The position numbers were made by a program, and so were the translations under genes. Below, piece after piece: positions 26,038 through 34,671 of a stretch of 64,000 nucleotides of DNA (its first letter is position 1; the number at the start of each line of letters is the position of its first letter). This DNA comes from DATAUD01 sp035511075 (GTDB lineage Bacteria; Verrucomicrobiota; Verrucomicrobiia; Limisphaerales; Palsa-1400), in the NCBI GenBank assembly GCA_035511075.1, contig DATKFW010000108.1, forward strand, positions 149,203 through 213,202, read 5' to 3'. Under the pieces are notes generated by a model that worked only from the letters and a program-made list of their open reading frames with translations, ran no database searches and was not told the origin of the DNA.

Positions 26038-27438
26038 TCAGGTTCCCGGAGGCTTGGGGGTTGGACCACTTGCGGGCGTTTCCGCGGGACTGCTGGCCCT
26101 GGCTGGGCGCGTGCTCTCCGGCAAGGACTTGACGTACTCGCTCCAAAGTTCCTGGACGGTCATACCGGTGAATTCCCTCCAGAGATCGGGACTATAGCGG
26201 CCCTGGCGCATCGCCGCGTTCATCCTCACCACGAATTCATGATCGTGGTTCTTGGCCACATATTCGAGAAACCCCGCCGTCGTTTGGTAGCTATCCGAAT
26301 ACCTCGCCCGCGCCGCGCGGCCCGCCGAAAGCTTCCGCCGATGCTCGACAGGCTCGTAATGATACCAACGAAAGTAGTCGGCGATACCCTCGACCATCCA
26401 GCCGGGGTTGCGATTGTCCCCATACTGTTGCACCACGTGTACCAACTCGTGCAGGACCGAGCCGATGGCCTCGTTCCACTGCGGCCTCCTGATTTGCCCC
26501 TTGATCCAATCCTCGCTGACCTCCACATCCGTATTCGCCGTGTCCGCCACGCCATCCATCGGTTTGATCGTGATTTTGAATTTCTTCGGCGCCGTAAAAC
26601 CGTCGCTTGCGAGACTCTCCACCCAAACGGGATACCACTGGTCAACCGACGGCCTCAACTTCGTCTCCGCCCAATCCTTCAATTCCGGCGATTGCGAGAC
26701 ATCCAGCGTCCAGTCAAAATCCTTCGCGCGCGCCGGAACGTCCGGTCCCGCTGGCGTTTCCGTCTCGGTTGGCGTCACCGCCCTGACGTCTATTTCACTA
26801 AAGAAAGTGTGGCCGAAGGCGTCGTGGTCCTCTGTCTTGAAGACATCGAATAGAAAATACCGATACTTCCCAAGCGCGCCGGAGTCGTCCGAGATGCTCA
26901 CTCCGTATTGGCCGCCGGCATCTCCGAACTTTACGCGGGAATCCACCCTGGCCAGCAACCGCCAGCCGCACGATGCGGGGTCCGCCCCCCTTTTCGGCGC
27001 GGCGTTGAAACCGGGGGCCGCGCCGTCGGCGGCAAAGAGATTATAAACCTGCGGGGCGCGCGCGCCGGCATGCCAGGAATAAGTATTGACCTGCTTGACG
27101 TCAATCGCGCTGCGCAAATCCACTTCGAGCCGCCCGTCATCGCTCCCCGCGCTGAAGAAAAAATTATTGCCCGGATCATCGTCTTGTCCGGGCAGCCGGC
27201 CATCGTTAAGCGCCCTGAGATTGCTGCCGTTGGGGTCGCGCGTGCCGTCCACGATGGTGAAAGCAGCGTTGGCCCCGTCGGCGGCATCATGTTTGACCGG
27301 TCCCGGGACATTTTGGAATCTAAACTCCGGATCGCCGTCGCTATTGCGGTCGATGAGCACTTTGATTTCGGCCCGCGCCGTCAGCGCGGCAAATAGACAC
27401 ACCGCAGTTCCGAGGATGACTTTGCCAGTTGTCGTCAT
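26038..27438 (-). CDS. Secreted basic-secretory-protein family metallopeptidase with N-terminal discoidin-like domain
   Basis: A 466-residue exported protein (signal peptide VILGTAVCLFAALTARA). Residues about 25-220 look like an F5/8-type (discoidin) carbohydrate-binding domain, with GRLEVDLRSAIDVKQVNTYSWH and the VYNLFAADG strand. Residues 240-440 match the basic secretory protein family (zinc peptidase-like): HELVHVVQQYG at 330-340 supplies HExxH, followed by WMVEGIADYFRWYHYEP at 347-363. The C-terminal 25 residues are a Pro-rich tail. A second family member lies just upstream on the same strand, probably from an old duplication. Its substrate is unknown. Confidence 0.75.
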   Translation of the reverse strand: MTTTGKVILGTAVCLFAALTARAEIKVLIDRNSDGDPEFRFQNVPGPVKHDAADGANAAFTIVDGTRDPNGSNLRALNDGRLPGQDDDPGNNFFFSAGSDDGRLEVDLRSAIDVKQVNTYSWHAGARAPQVYNLFAADGAAPGFNAAPKRGADPASCGWRLLARVDSRVKFGDAGGQYGVSISDDSGALGKYRYFLFDVFKTEDHDAFGHTFFSEIDVRAVTPTETETPAGPDVPARAKDFDWTLDVSQSPELKDWAETKLRPSVDQWYPVWVESLASDGFTAPKKFKITIKPMDGVADTANTDVEVSEDWIKGQIRRPQWNEAIGSVLHELVHVVQQYGDNRNPGWMVEGIADYFRWYHYEPVEHRRKLSAGRAARARYSDSYQTTAGFLEYVAKNHDHEFVVRMNAAMRQGRYSPDLWREFTGMTVQELWSEYVKSLPESTRPARASSPAETPASGPTPKPPGT

Positions 27439-27492
27439 GTTATGCGTGCGTCCGTTCGTTTGTCTTTTACTCCGGAGATTGTTGCCACGCGT

Positions 27493-28692
27493 TCAGGCGT
27501 TGGACGGGGCAGGGGAGGTGGTGGACTTGGGCTTAAGCTTCTTGATATCCTTATGCACACTCGCCAGCCATGCCTGGTCCAATTCTTGCACCGTCTTTCC
27601 GGTAATGTCTGCCCAGATGTCGTCGTAGTATTGTCCCTGGCGCAACGCGTTGTTTAATTTGGCGACGATGTGGCGGTCATATTTGGTGGTGACGAAATTG
27701 AGGAAATTGGCGCTGATGCGATACGAGTCGTTGTACTTCAGTTCAAAATCCCGCCCTCTTTTCGCGTCGCTCTCAATCCGTCCCTGAATGTAAGCCGCGC
27801 CCGCGCCGTGGCTCTTAGGCTCATAAAGGAACCAGCGGATGTAATCGGCGATGCCCTCAGTCAGCCAGCCGGTGCCGTCCCGGTAGCGGCCGCCGGACCC
27901 GCGGCGTGCCAACTCCCCAGGAAACGCGTCCTCCAGCAAGGCCCGGTTCAGACGCCCCAAATCCTCGCCTTCCGGCTTTTCCCCACGCAAGCTCGTGGTG
28001 CTCTCCCGCAACGTCACGTTCTGGAAAAGCGCCGCGTCATAAATGCCGGGACCGCGGACGATTCTGTTGAGAACAGCCACCAGGTTGGTGCGCAGTCTGT
28101 ATGCTGTGGGGCCGGGTCCGTGGTAATCCGCCAGCGCCTCGCGCTCGAGCGGTGTCAGTTGCCGGTTCAAGAACGCAGAGACTGGATCCGCCCCGATGAC
28201 GAGCTTATTTGCGAGGGAAGCGAGATTAGTGATGTCGCCATTGGAAAAGCTTCCCGGAAAGCCGTTGCGCCGCCCGCCGCCGTATTGCTGCACCACATGC
28301 ACCTCCTCATGCACCAGGGCGCCAACCGCCTGTTTATCCAATTCACCGCGAATCCACGTTGCGTTGGCCGTGACCCGGGTGCCGCCGGTTGCCGCCACGC
28401 CATTGCCGGGCGCGATGACCACGCTCCACTTCCCGGGCGGCGTGAAGCCTGGACTTGGCAGTAGGGCGCTGATTTTGGGATACCACTCCGCCAATACCGG
28501 CGCCAGCTTGTGCTCCGCCCAATCGTTTAAGTCGGGCGCCTTTGACGTGTCAATGGTGATCTCAGCGGACCCGTCCGGCGCTTCGATCACAAAAGTTCCA
28601 GGAGGACCGGAAGGAACTGGCCGCGGGGTTTGGGTCTGGCATCCTGCCGCCACAAAGGCGCAAATGGCCCCCAGGAGTACAGTCGTTTTCAT
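27493..28692 (-). CDS. Lipoprotein, basic-secretory-protein family metallopeptidase with an inserted domain
   Basis: A 399-residue lipoprotein: the ATG at 28692 gives a lipobox (AFVAAGC). The zinc motif is HEEVH at 128-132 and the second motif is WLTEGIADYIRWFLYEP. Compared with its neighbour at 26-27.4 kb, about 115 residues are inserted between the two motifs. Residues about 168-261 of this insertion match the C-terminal part of the Ser/Thr kinase encoded at 51.7-55.2 kb (shared VSAFL, LNxIxRxPxIY and LLEDAxPxE). It has no discoidin domain. HExxH is intact, so activity is possible, but the effect of the insertion is unknown. Confidence 0.75.
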   Translation of the reverse strand: MKTTVLLGAICAFVAAGCQTQTPRPVPSGPPGTFVIEAPDGSAEITIDTSKAPDLNDWAEHKLAPVLAEWYPKISALLPSPGFTPPGKWSVVIAPGNGVAATGGTRVTANATWIRGELDKQAVGALVHEEVHVVQQYGGGRRNGFPGSFSNGDITNLASLANKLVIGADPVSAFLNRQLTPLEREALADYHGPGPTAYRLRTNLVAVLNRIVRGPGIYDAALFQNVTLRESTTSLRGEKPEGEDLGRLNRALLEDAFPGELARRGSGGRYRDGTGWLTEGIADYIRWFLYEPKSHGAGAAYIQGRIESDAKRGRDFELKYNDSYRISANFLNFVTTKYDRHIVAKLNNALRQGQYYDDIWADITGKTVQELDQAWLASVHKDIKKLKPKSTTSPAPSNA

Positions 28693-28773
28693 GAGTGCCA
28701 GCATGTTTCCCGCAATAGAATCAGGCAACCCAAAAAGTACCAGTCGCACCCGTCGGTGCTTCAGGCTTCAGTG

Positions 28774-30012
28774 TTAGAGCGTGCCTGCCACCCAACTACC
28801 GTTGATCATGGTCGCGGAGACCTCCCCCATGTCGTGAACCACCGCCTCCCACGCGTCCGCCGCCCTGCCTGAAAACGGAATGGCTGCCAAATCGGCCATG
28901 CCGCCCTGAAAGATCGCCCCGACGCGCTCCTGCAACCCCAGTGCCCGCGCCCCTCCTTGTGTCGCCATGCGCACGATGTCTTCCGGCGCAACACGCGGGT
29001 AGCACGCCGCAAATGCCCGCATCTCCGCAAACATATTCAGTTCCGCCTTTTCGCGGCGCGGCCGAAGGATACTGGCCAGGCTGTCGGTGCCGAGGCAGAC
29101 GTTGACACCGGCGGCGGCCAATTTTCGGTACGGAAACGGCGGATGCTGAAAATACGCATGACTTCGCGGGCAATGCACGACGTGGGAGCGCGATTCGGAC
29201 AGCGCCGCGATATCGTCACCTTCGAGACAATTGGCGTGAACGGCCAGAAAATTCTCCCCCAGCAATCCGCAACGGCGGACCTGTTGGACGGGCGTCACGT
29301 CCCCGCAGTCCGACATGTCGCGCTGGTTCTTGAGCCAATCAAAGAGCGGTCCGCGCCGGTGGACGTACATCTCCTGTTCCGCCGTCGATTCAGCCACGTG
29401 CATCGCCACGCGCCAGTTCCGTCGCCGGGCCAGGCGCGCCGTCTGCTTGAGCAGCGCCGGCATCGTCGAGTAGAGCGCATGAGGCGAAAGGCCGGCCGAT
29501 GGCGCGACGGCGGCAAGCGCGCGGATTTTTGACGAGACTTCCCGCAGTATTTCCGAGGGCTTCCGGCGACTCTTGACGCCTGTCATTTCCAGGAAGGAAA
29601 ATGCCCGCAACGGCGTTGAAGACCACACTTCCGGGAGCAATTCCGGCACCGCTTCGATGTCTCCGACGGTGGTCGTGCCGGTGCGGATGAGCATTTGGGC
29701 CCCGCCCAGCCACGCCGCCGCGTACTCGGTGTAACTGGCCGCCGCTTTGCGCGCCAGCAGGCCCTTGATCCAATCGGGAAACTGTTTCTGCGGCGGCATT
29801 CCCGTCATGTCGGTGTAATCGAGGTGACAATGCGCGTTGACCAATCCCGGCAGCAAAATCGCGTCCCCCAAGTCAACAACGGGCCGGTAAGCTTCCCGGT
29901 CCATTTCCGGCCATCGTCCTACGCGCGCCACGCGATTGGTGGAAATGGCGACGGCGCCGTTCTCCACAGGAGCAGAGCAAACCGGCAAAAGGATGCGCGC
30001 GCGCACCAGCAT
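28774..30012 (-). CDS. Amidohydrolase-family deaminase (aminodeoxyfutalosine/SAH/cytosine deaminase type)
   Basis: A 412-residue cytosolic metal-dependent hydrolase. It has the first metal motif LLPGLVNAHCHLDYTDM, His in VAMHVAESTAEQEMY, His in FLAVHANCLEGDDI and the catalytic Asp in VCLGTDSLAS. The N-terminal strands are those of the SsnA/TrzA-like branch. Plausible activities are aminofutalosine deamination in the alternative menaquinone pathway or SAH/adenosine deamination; sequence alone does not decide. It starts 11 bases after hpf and is probably read with it. Confidence 0.8.
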   Translation of the reverse strand: MLVRARILLPVCSAPVENGAVAISTNRVARVGRWPEMDREAYRPVVDLGDAILLPGLVNAHCHLDYTDMTGMPPQKQFPDWIKGLLARKAAASYTEYAAAWLGGAQMLIRTGTTTVGDIEAVPELLPEVWSSTPLRAFSFLEMTGVKSRRKPSEILREVSSKIRALAAVAPSAGLSPHALYSTMPALLKQTARLARRRNWRVAMHVAESTAEQEMYVHRRGPLFDWLKNQRDMSDCGDVTPVQQVRRCGLLGENFLAVHANCLEGDDIAALSESRSHVVHCPRSHAYFQHPPFPYRKLAAAGVNVCLGTDSLASILRPRREKAELNMFAEMRAFAACYPRVAPEDIVRMATQGGARALGLQERVGAIFQGGMADLAAIPFSGRAADAWEAVVHDMGEVSATMINGSWVAGTL

Positions 30013-30023
30013 CGTGGCGGCCG

Positions 30024-30377
30024 TTAAGCCTCCACGCCGGGCAGCGCTTCCTTGCCGCGCGAACCCAGGGCGTGTTTCCGCGCTTTGTACTTATTATGGC
30101 GTTTGCGCAATTGCTGCTCGACCTTCTTGACCACAAGATCGATGGCGCTGTAGAGATCGGTCTCGCAATCCTCGGCGAAGAGGTCCGGTCCCGGCACAGC
30201 CAGGCGGATCGAGCAGGAAAACTGCTGTTCCGGGCCTTTGAGATGGCTGTGTTCCAGGGTAACCCGCGCGCTTGTCACAAATCGATCCAGATGCTCCAAC
30301 TTTTCGATTCGCGTCAACATATGATCTTCGATGGATTTGGTTAGCGTGACGTTGTGGGTCGAAAGAATGAACTTCAT
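30024..30377 (-). CDS. hpf: Ribosome hibernation promoting factor (short form)
   Basis: A 117-residue protein of the HPF/YfiA family that binds the 30S decoding region in slow growth. It begins with FILSTHNVTLTKSIEDHMLTRIEKLEHL, continues with a strand FSCSIRLAVPGPDLFAEDCETDLYSAIDLVVKKVEQQL, and ends with a short basic tail (RKRHNKYKARKH). The long-form dimerisation domain is missing. It lies just upstream of the amidohydrolase. No rpoN gene is adjacent, although that is a common partner. Confidence 0.9.
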   Translation of the reverse strand: MKFILSTHNVTLTKSIEDHMLTRIEKLEHLDRFVTSARVTLEHSHLKGPEQQFSCSIRLAVPGPDLFAEDCETDLYSAIDLVVKKVEQQLRKRHNKYKARKHALGSRGKEALPGVEA

Positions 30378-30473
30378 ACCCTAAGTTGCCCCATCTGCCT
30401 CCCAAAATCCAGCGGCTAAATTCAACCGCGCAAATTCCTTTCCCGCCGCGGCGATTTGCGATTTAATGCGACC

Positions 30474-31250
30474 GTGCCGACCAAAGTCATCTCCGTGGCA
30501 AATCAGAAGGGTGGCGTCGGAAAAACGACGACCGCGATCAACCTCTCAGCCTGCCTGGCCCTGGTGGGCCGCCGCGTATTGCTGCTGGATTTGGACCCCC
30601 AGGCCAACGCAACCAGCGGTCTGGGCCTCGAAAAGATCGAAGGCGCCAGCGCCTACCGTCCCCTTCTGGGTGAGGGCAATTTGCTGGACAAAATCCGGCC
30701 CACGGCTTTCGAGCGCCTGGAGATGATCCCAAGCGAAGTCGATATGTGCGCCGCGGAAATTGAGATCGCCAGGGCCGAAGACCATTTGCAACGCCTGGCC
30801 CGCTTGCTCCGTCCCATTGCCGAAAGTGGCCGGTTCGATTTTATTTTGATTGACTGTCCGCCCTCCCTCGGCCTGCTCACCCTCAATGCCTTTGCCGCCT
30901 CCGATTACCTGGTGATCCCGTTGCAGTGCGAGTATTTCGCGCTGGAGGGCATTTCGATGAGCCACAAGGTCCTGGGCCAGGTGCGCCAGGGCGGCATCAA
31001 CCCGCGCCTGGAGCTTTTGGGCGTGGTGATGACCATGTTCGACGGCCGCACGCGCCTTTCTGCCCAGGTCGTCGAAGATGTCCGCCGCCATTTTGGCAAC
31101 ATTGTGTTTGACACTGTGATCCCACGCGCCACCCGCCTTGCCGAGGCGCCGAGCTTTGGCAAGCCGATCGTTCACTACGACAAATACAGCCCCGGCGCCG
31201 CCGCCTACGAAGTGCTGACCGGCGAACTGCTTCAACGCATCAAGGGGTGA
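30474..31250 (+). CDS. parA: ParA/Soj-type chromosome partitioning ATPase
   Basis: A 258-residue ATPase with the deviant Walker A KGGVGKTTTAINLS, motif LDLDPQANATSGLG, Walker B-type FILIDCPPSLGLLTLNA and the C-terminal APSFGKPI segment of Soj-type proteins. The start is a GTG giving MPTKVISVANQKGG; an upstream TTG at 30456 is possible. Neither parB nor a parS-like site is seen beside it, so its partner must be elsewhere. It is divergent from hpf and convergent with the prepilin-like gene. Confidence 0.88.
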   Translation: MPTKVISVANQKGGVGKTTTAINLSACLALVGRRVLLLDLDPQANATSGLGLEKIEGASAYRPLLGEGNLLDKIRPTAFERLEMIPSEVDMCAAEIEIARAEDHLQRLARLLRPIAESGRFDFILIDCPPSLGLLTLNAFAASDYLVIPLQCEYFALEGISMSHKVLGQVRQGGINPRLELLGVVMTMFDGRTRLSAQVVEDVRRHFGNIVFDTVIPRATRLAEAPSFGKPIVHYDKYSPGAAAYEVLTGELLQRIKG

Positions 31251-31283
31251 CACCACCGCCGCCGCCGCTTTTGCTCGTGACCC

Positions 31284-32075
31284 TCATTGCTCCGTATCGG
31301 CCCGTTCGAGCACCGAGAGGATCAGGCTGAACGCGTCGGCGGGATCGACATCATCTCCCAGGTCCACGTTAAAACAACCGGCCGTGTTGGGTCGGGCCGC
31401 AACGTGGCCGTCGGCAAAGAGAATGGTCGCGTACAACAACTGGTGATGCGTGCTAGGCAGCACGTTGTAGGAAGCCAGCGCCGACGAACACAAAAACTCC
31501 GTGTCAATGGCCAGGGCGCGGATAGGGAGCCCTTTGCGATTGGCCCCAAGATTGTCCAGCTTGATATTGGTTGGCACGAAGGGGCTGGTGGAACTATCGA
31601 AGAGCGACGTGTTACCGGCGTGGCGATAATAATAACTGGACTGCGCCTGGCCAATGCCAACTTGCGCGAGTTGAGCGTCGCTGTTCACGAATTGATCGCT
31701 GCTCGGACAGAACAGTACCTTTGGCTGCTTCGCCAGATAAGATTGCAACAACAATCCCATGGCCACCGGGGCGCCGGTGCCGAGGGAAATCAGACTGGTG
31801 GGCGCGCCGGTGGAAGGATACAGATCGAACGGGCTGGTAAACGCGGGCGCTTTGGGGCCAAAGGGGATATCGCCAAAGTTGTCGTCGGAATAAGCTTGGA
31901 TGGCAATGCCGATTTGCCGGAGGTTGGACAAACACGCCGTTCCCTTGCTTCTTTCTTTGGCTGAGGCCAGCGCCGGCAGCAGAATCGCCGCCAGGATCGC
32001 CACGACGGCGATCACCACCAACAACTCAACGAGCGTAAAGCCTCGAGAGGGCGATGGCGTGGCGCGGTCTGTCAT
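31284..32075 (-). CDS. Prepilin-type N-terminal methylation protein (DG-rich C-terminus)
   Basis: A 263-residue protein. The prepilin cleavage and methylation motif RGFTLVELLVVIAVVAILAAILLPALA is followed by a charged helix SAKERSKGTACLSNLRQIGIAIQAY. The globular part ends with TILFADGHVAARP, the H/DG motif of Verrucomicrobia and Planctomycetes pseudopilin-like proteins (DUF1559-like). It would be processed by prepilin peptidase and inserted in the inner membrane. It is preceded within 15 bases by the tandem-domain secreted protein and may be its exporter partner or simply co-expressed. A pilC gene occurs at 46.6 kb. Confidence 0.85.
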   Translation of the reverse strand: MTDRATPSPSRGFTLVELLVVIAVVAILAAILLPALASAKERSKGTACLSNLRQIGIAIQAYSDDNFGDIPFGPKAPAFTSPFDLYPSTGAPTSLISLGTGAPVAMGLLLQSYLAKQPKVLFCPSSDQFVNSDAQLAQVGIGQAQSSYYYRHAGNTSLFDSSTSPFVPTNIKLDNLGANRKGLPIRALAIDTEFLCSSALASYNVLPSTHHQLLYATILFADGHVAARPNTAGCFNVDLGDDVDPADAFSLILSVLERADTEQ

Positions 32076-32089
32076 GACTGTTCCTTCGG

Positions 32090-33661
32090 TTACGGTACAG
32101 GCTTCGCTGTGTAGAACCGCTGTCCCACCGGCGCTGTCTGATCCAGATAAGGCAGGCTCCCGGTCGTGTTGGTGAGAGTCGCCAGGCTCGTCCAGTCGGC
32201 CGTCGGCAGACTGAGATTGGTCGTCGCCAGAATCTCGAGCACAACGCCCGGCTCACTTTGCACGGTAAGTTGCAATTGCCCGTTGGTCAGGGCCGGGGTG
32301 ACCACGTTTAGCGCGGTCGTTTCGACCAAACGCACGTTGTCCGCATCCCAATATCCTCCCCACTGATCGGGATCGTCGAAGTCGGGGGTCGCGAGCAATT
32401 GGATGCCAATGTCCTGCCCGGCCCACGGATCGGTCGCGATGACCGCCGGAACCTGCACTTGAAAATCCACAAACTCCGTGTCAGTGGGAAAGTTGGCCGT
32501 CGTGTTCGTCACGGTGGTCATCGCAACGATGTCCATGTTGCTGGAAGCATCTAGGTAGTAGAGACCGAGTTGGAACGTGGAACCATCCACCATGCCCCCG
32601 CCGCCGCCTATCAGTCCGACAGTCAGAGTGTAGCCTTTGCCAACATTGAAAGTGGCGTCGATGTTCTGGAAGATCGCGACCTGCGGAATGCCGAACAGGA
32701 ACGCCGCCTGGACCCCGTCGCAATTGTAAATGTAGCTGCTATTGGTGCCGGCGGAATTGGTGAAATCCGGCAGGTTGTAAAACGTCCCCGCCAAATCCGT
32801 CCATGGCGATCCATCGAAATCCGCCGGCTCATACCAGTCCGGCTGCGGCGATTCCTCCCACGATGCCAACACCGGCGCCGCGTAAGGGGAATTCGTGCCA
32901 ATATCCGGCGATTCAAAGGAGTAATTGGGAACATAAATCCCCTCCGCCAAACGCACGTTATCCACGTCCCAATAGCCGCCCCACTGATCGGGGTCGTTGA
33001 AATCAGGAGTCGCCAGCAATTGGATGCCAATGTTCTTTCCGGCCCAGGCGTCGCTCGCATTAACCCCCGGCACTTGCACCTGAAAGTCCACAAATTCCGT
33101 GTCGGTTGGAAAGCTGGCCGTCGTGTTCGTCACGGTGGTCATCGCGACGATGTCCATATTGCTGGAGGCGTCGAGGTAATAAAGGCTCAGTTGAAACGTC
33201 GAACCAACCGCCATGCCCCCGCCTCCCCCAATAAGGCCGACGGTCAGCGTGTAGGTCTTGCCGACGTTGAAAGTGGCGTTAAGTTCCTGGTAAATTGCCA
33301 GTTGGGGAATCCCGAACAGGAACGCCGCCTGGACGCCGTCGCAATTGTAAATGTAGCTGCTATTGGTTCCCGCGGAATTGGTGAAATCCGGCAGATTATA
33401 AAACGTCCCCGCCAAATCCGCCCATGGCGAGCCGTCGAAATCCGCCGGCTCATACCACTCCGGCTGCGGCGATTCCTGCCACGATGCCAGCACCGGCTCC
33501 GCGTAAGGGGAGTTCGTCCCAATATCCGGCGATTCAAATGAGTAGTTGGGCACGTAAACGTTTCCGCCTCGAAGCGGACCGGCAAACGCCAGCATGGCGG
33601 CCAATCCCAGCGCGACTCGAATCAATTTGCAACGAACTCGATTGGCCTCGATTCCAAACAT
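32090..33661 (-). CDS. Secreted protein with two nearly identical 207-residue domains
   Basis: About 523 residues from the ATG at 33661. The N-terminus has a hydrophobic signal (VALGLAAMLAFAGPLRGG). Two tandem copies of a beta-rich domain follow, each starting YVPNYSFESPDIGTNSPYA and ending with WGGYWDxDNVRL. The copies differ at about 22 of 207 residues. The first of each pair has AWAG or PWAG before the final GIQLL block. The C-terminal 70 residues (TALNVVTPALTNGQLQLTVQ) form an Ig/galactose-binding-like tail. No catalytic motif is visible, so a binding or structural role outside the cell is likely. The following gene is a prepilin-type protein. Confidence 0.7.
   Translation of the reverse strand: MFGIEANRVRCKLIRVALGLAAMLAFAGPLRGGNVYVPNYSFESPDIGTNSPYAEPVLASWQESPQPEWYEPADFDGSPWADLAGTFYNLPDFTNSAGTNSSYIYNCDGVQAAFLFGIPQLAIYQELNATFNVGKTYTLTVGLIGGGGGMAVGSTFQLSLYYLDASSNMDIVAMTTVTNTTASFPTDTEFVDFQVQVPGVNASDAWAGKNIGIQLLATPDFNDPDQWGGYWDVDNVRLAEGIYVPNYSFESPDIGTNSPYAAPVLASWEESPQPDWYEPADFDGSPWTDLAGTFYNLPDFTNSAGTNSSYIYNCDGVQAAFLFGIPQVAIFQNIDATFNVGKGYTLTVGLIGGGGGMVDGSTFQLGLYYLDASSNMDIVAMTTVTNTTANFPTDTEFVDFQVQVPAVIATDPWAGQDIGIQLLATPDFDDPDQWGGYWDADNVRLVETTALNVVTPALTNGQLQLTVQSEPGVVLEILATTNLSLPTADWTSLATLTNTTGSLPYLDQTAPVGQRFYTAKPVP
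32316..33557 (-). repeat. Tandem duplication, two 621-base units
   Basis: Positions 33557-32937 and 32936-32316 are aligned at a constant offset of 621 bases with no gaps and few differences. Each unit encodes one 207-residue domain of the secreted protein, about 89 percent identical at the protein level. It is an in-frame gene-internal duplication and not a mobile element. Confidence 0.85.
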
Positions 33662-33861
33662 GTGCGCAAATGTGCAAATGTACGCCCTTGGTCGCAAGCC
33701 TAATTTCCGCGAATCACCCGTTCCGAAGCCTCCAGTAACGGCGCGGGCATTGGGAATCAGGCGTGCTCATTCGCCGTGACGTTCCACCGGAGAATTGAAA
33801 ACCATTGATAGGCCCAATTTCAACTTGGAACAGATCGAGGTTCATTGTTAGCCTTCCACTG

Positions 33862-34671
33862 GTGCAGATTGCTTTTGCCAAAATGAACGGAGCGGGAAAC
33901 GATTTCGTCCTCATCGACAATCGTTCCCGCGAAATTCGCCTTGCGCCGGAACAGATCACACGATTGTGCGACCGTCACCGCGGCGTCGGAGCCGACGGCG
34001 TCATTCTTTTGACGCCCTGTTTGTCGGGGAAGGCGGATTGGGCCTGGGACTTTTACAATAATGACGGCAGCTCGGCCGAAATGTGCGGAAACGGCGCGCG
34101 TTGTTTCGCCCGTTTCGTGCGCCGGGTGACGGGGATCGAGAAGGACTTTCGTTTTGAAACGCGGGCGGGCGTCATTTCCGCGCGCTTTAACGGCGCCGAT
34201 GTCACCGTGAATCTCACCGCGCCGCGGGACTTGCGATTGCGCGAGAAGATTATGCTGGGCGCCGGCCAGATCGAACTCCATTCGTTTAACACTGGTGTTC
34301 CGCATACCGTCCTCTTTGTGCCCGATGCCGATAAAGCGATGGTCCAGCCGCTCGGATCGGAAATCCGGTTTCATCCGCACTTTGCGCCGCGCGGCACCAA
34401 TGTAAACTTCGTTCAGGTGCGCGGGTCGGGCGCCATCCGCGTGCGAACCTACGAACGGGGTGTGGAAGGGGAAACGCTGGCTTGCGGCACCGGCGTGACC
34501 GCTTCGGCACTGATCGCGGCGGAACTTCATCATTTCAACTCACCCATTCAGGTGCAGGTCCAGGGCGGAGACATGCTCGAAGTGAGCTTTGAAAAGAAAG
34601 ACGGCCAATTCCTTAACATCGCCTTGACCGGCCCGGCGGAGTTCGTGTTCGAGGGAAGGGTGGAATTGTAA
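33862..34671 (+). CDS. dapF: Diaminopimelate epimerase
   Basis: DapF converts LL- to meso-diaminopimelate for peptidoglycan and lysine. The GTG at 33862 gives 269 residues starting MQIAFAKMNGAGNDF, the family N-terminus. The catalytic Cys pair is present in AEMCGNGARCFARF and ACGTGVTASA, and the product-binding GVPHTVLFV block is intact. A longer frame from 33805 has no support. The stop overlaps the MFS exporter start by one base (TAATG), so the two are coupled. Confidence 0.95.
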   Translation: MQIAFAKMNGAGNDFVLIDNRSREIRLAPEQITRLCDRHRGVGADGVILLTPCLSGKADWAWDFYNNDGSSAEMCGNGARCFARFVRRVTGIEKDFRFETRAGVISARFNGADVTVNLTAPRDLRLREKIMLGAGQIELHSFNTGVPHTVLFVPDADKAMVQPLGSEIRFHPHFAPRGTNVNFVQVRGSGAIRVRTYERGVEGETLACGTGVTASALIAAELHHFNSPIQVQVQGGDMLEVSFEKKDGQFLNIALTGPAEFVFEGRVEL

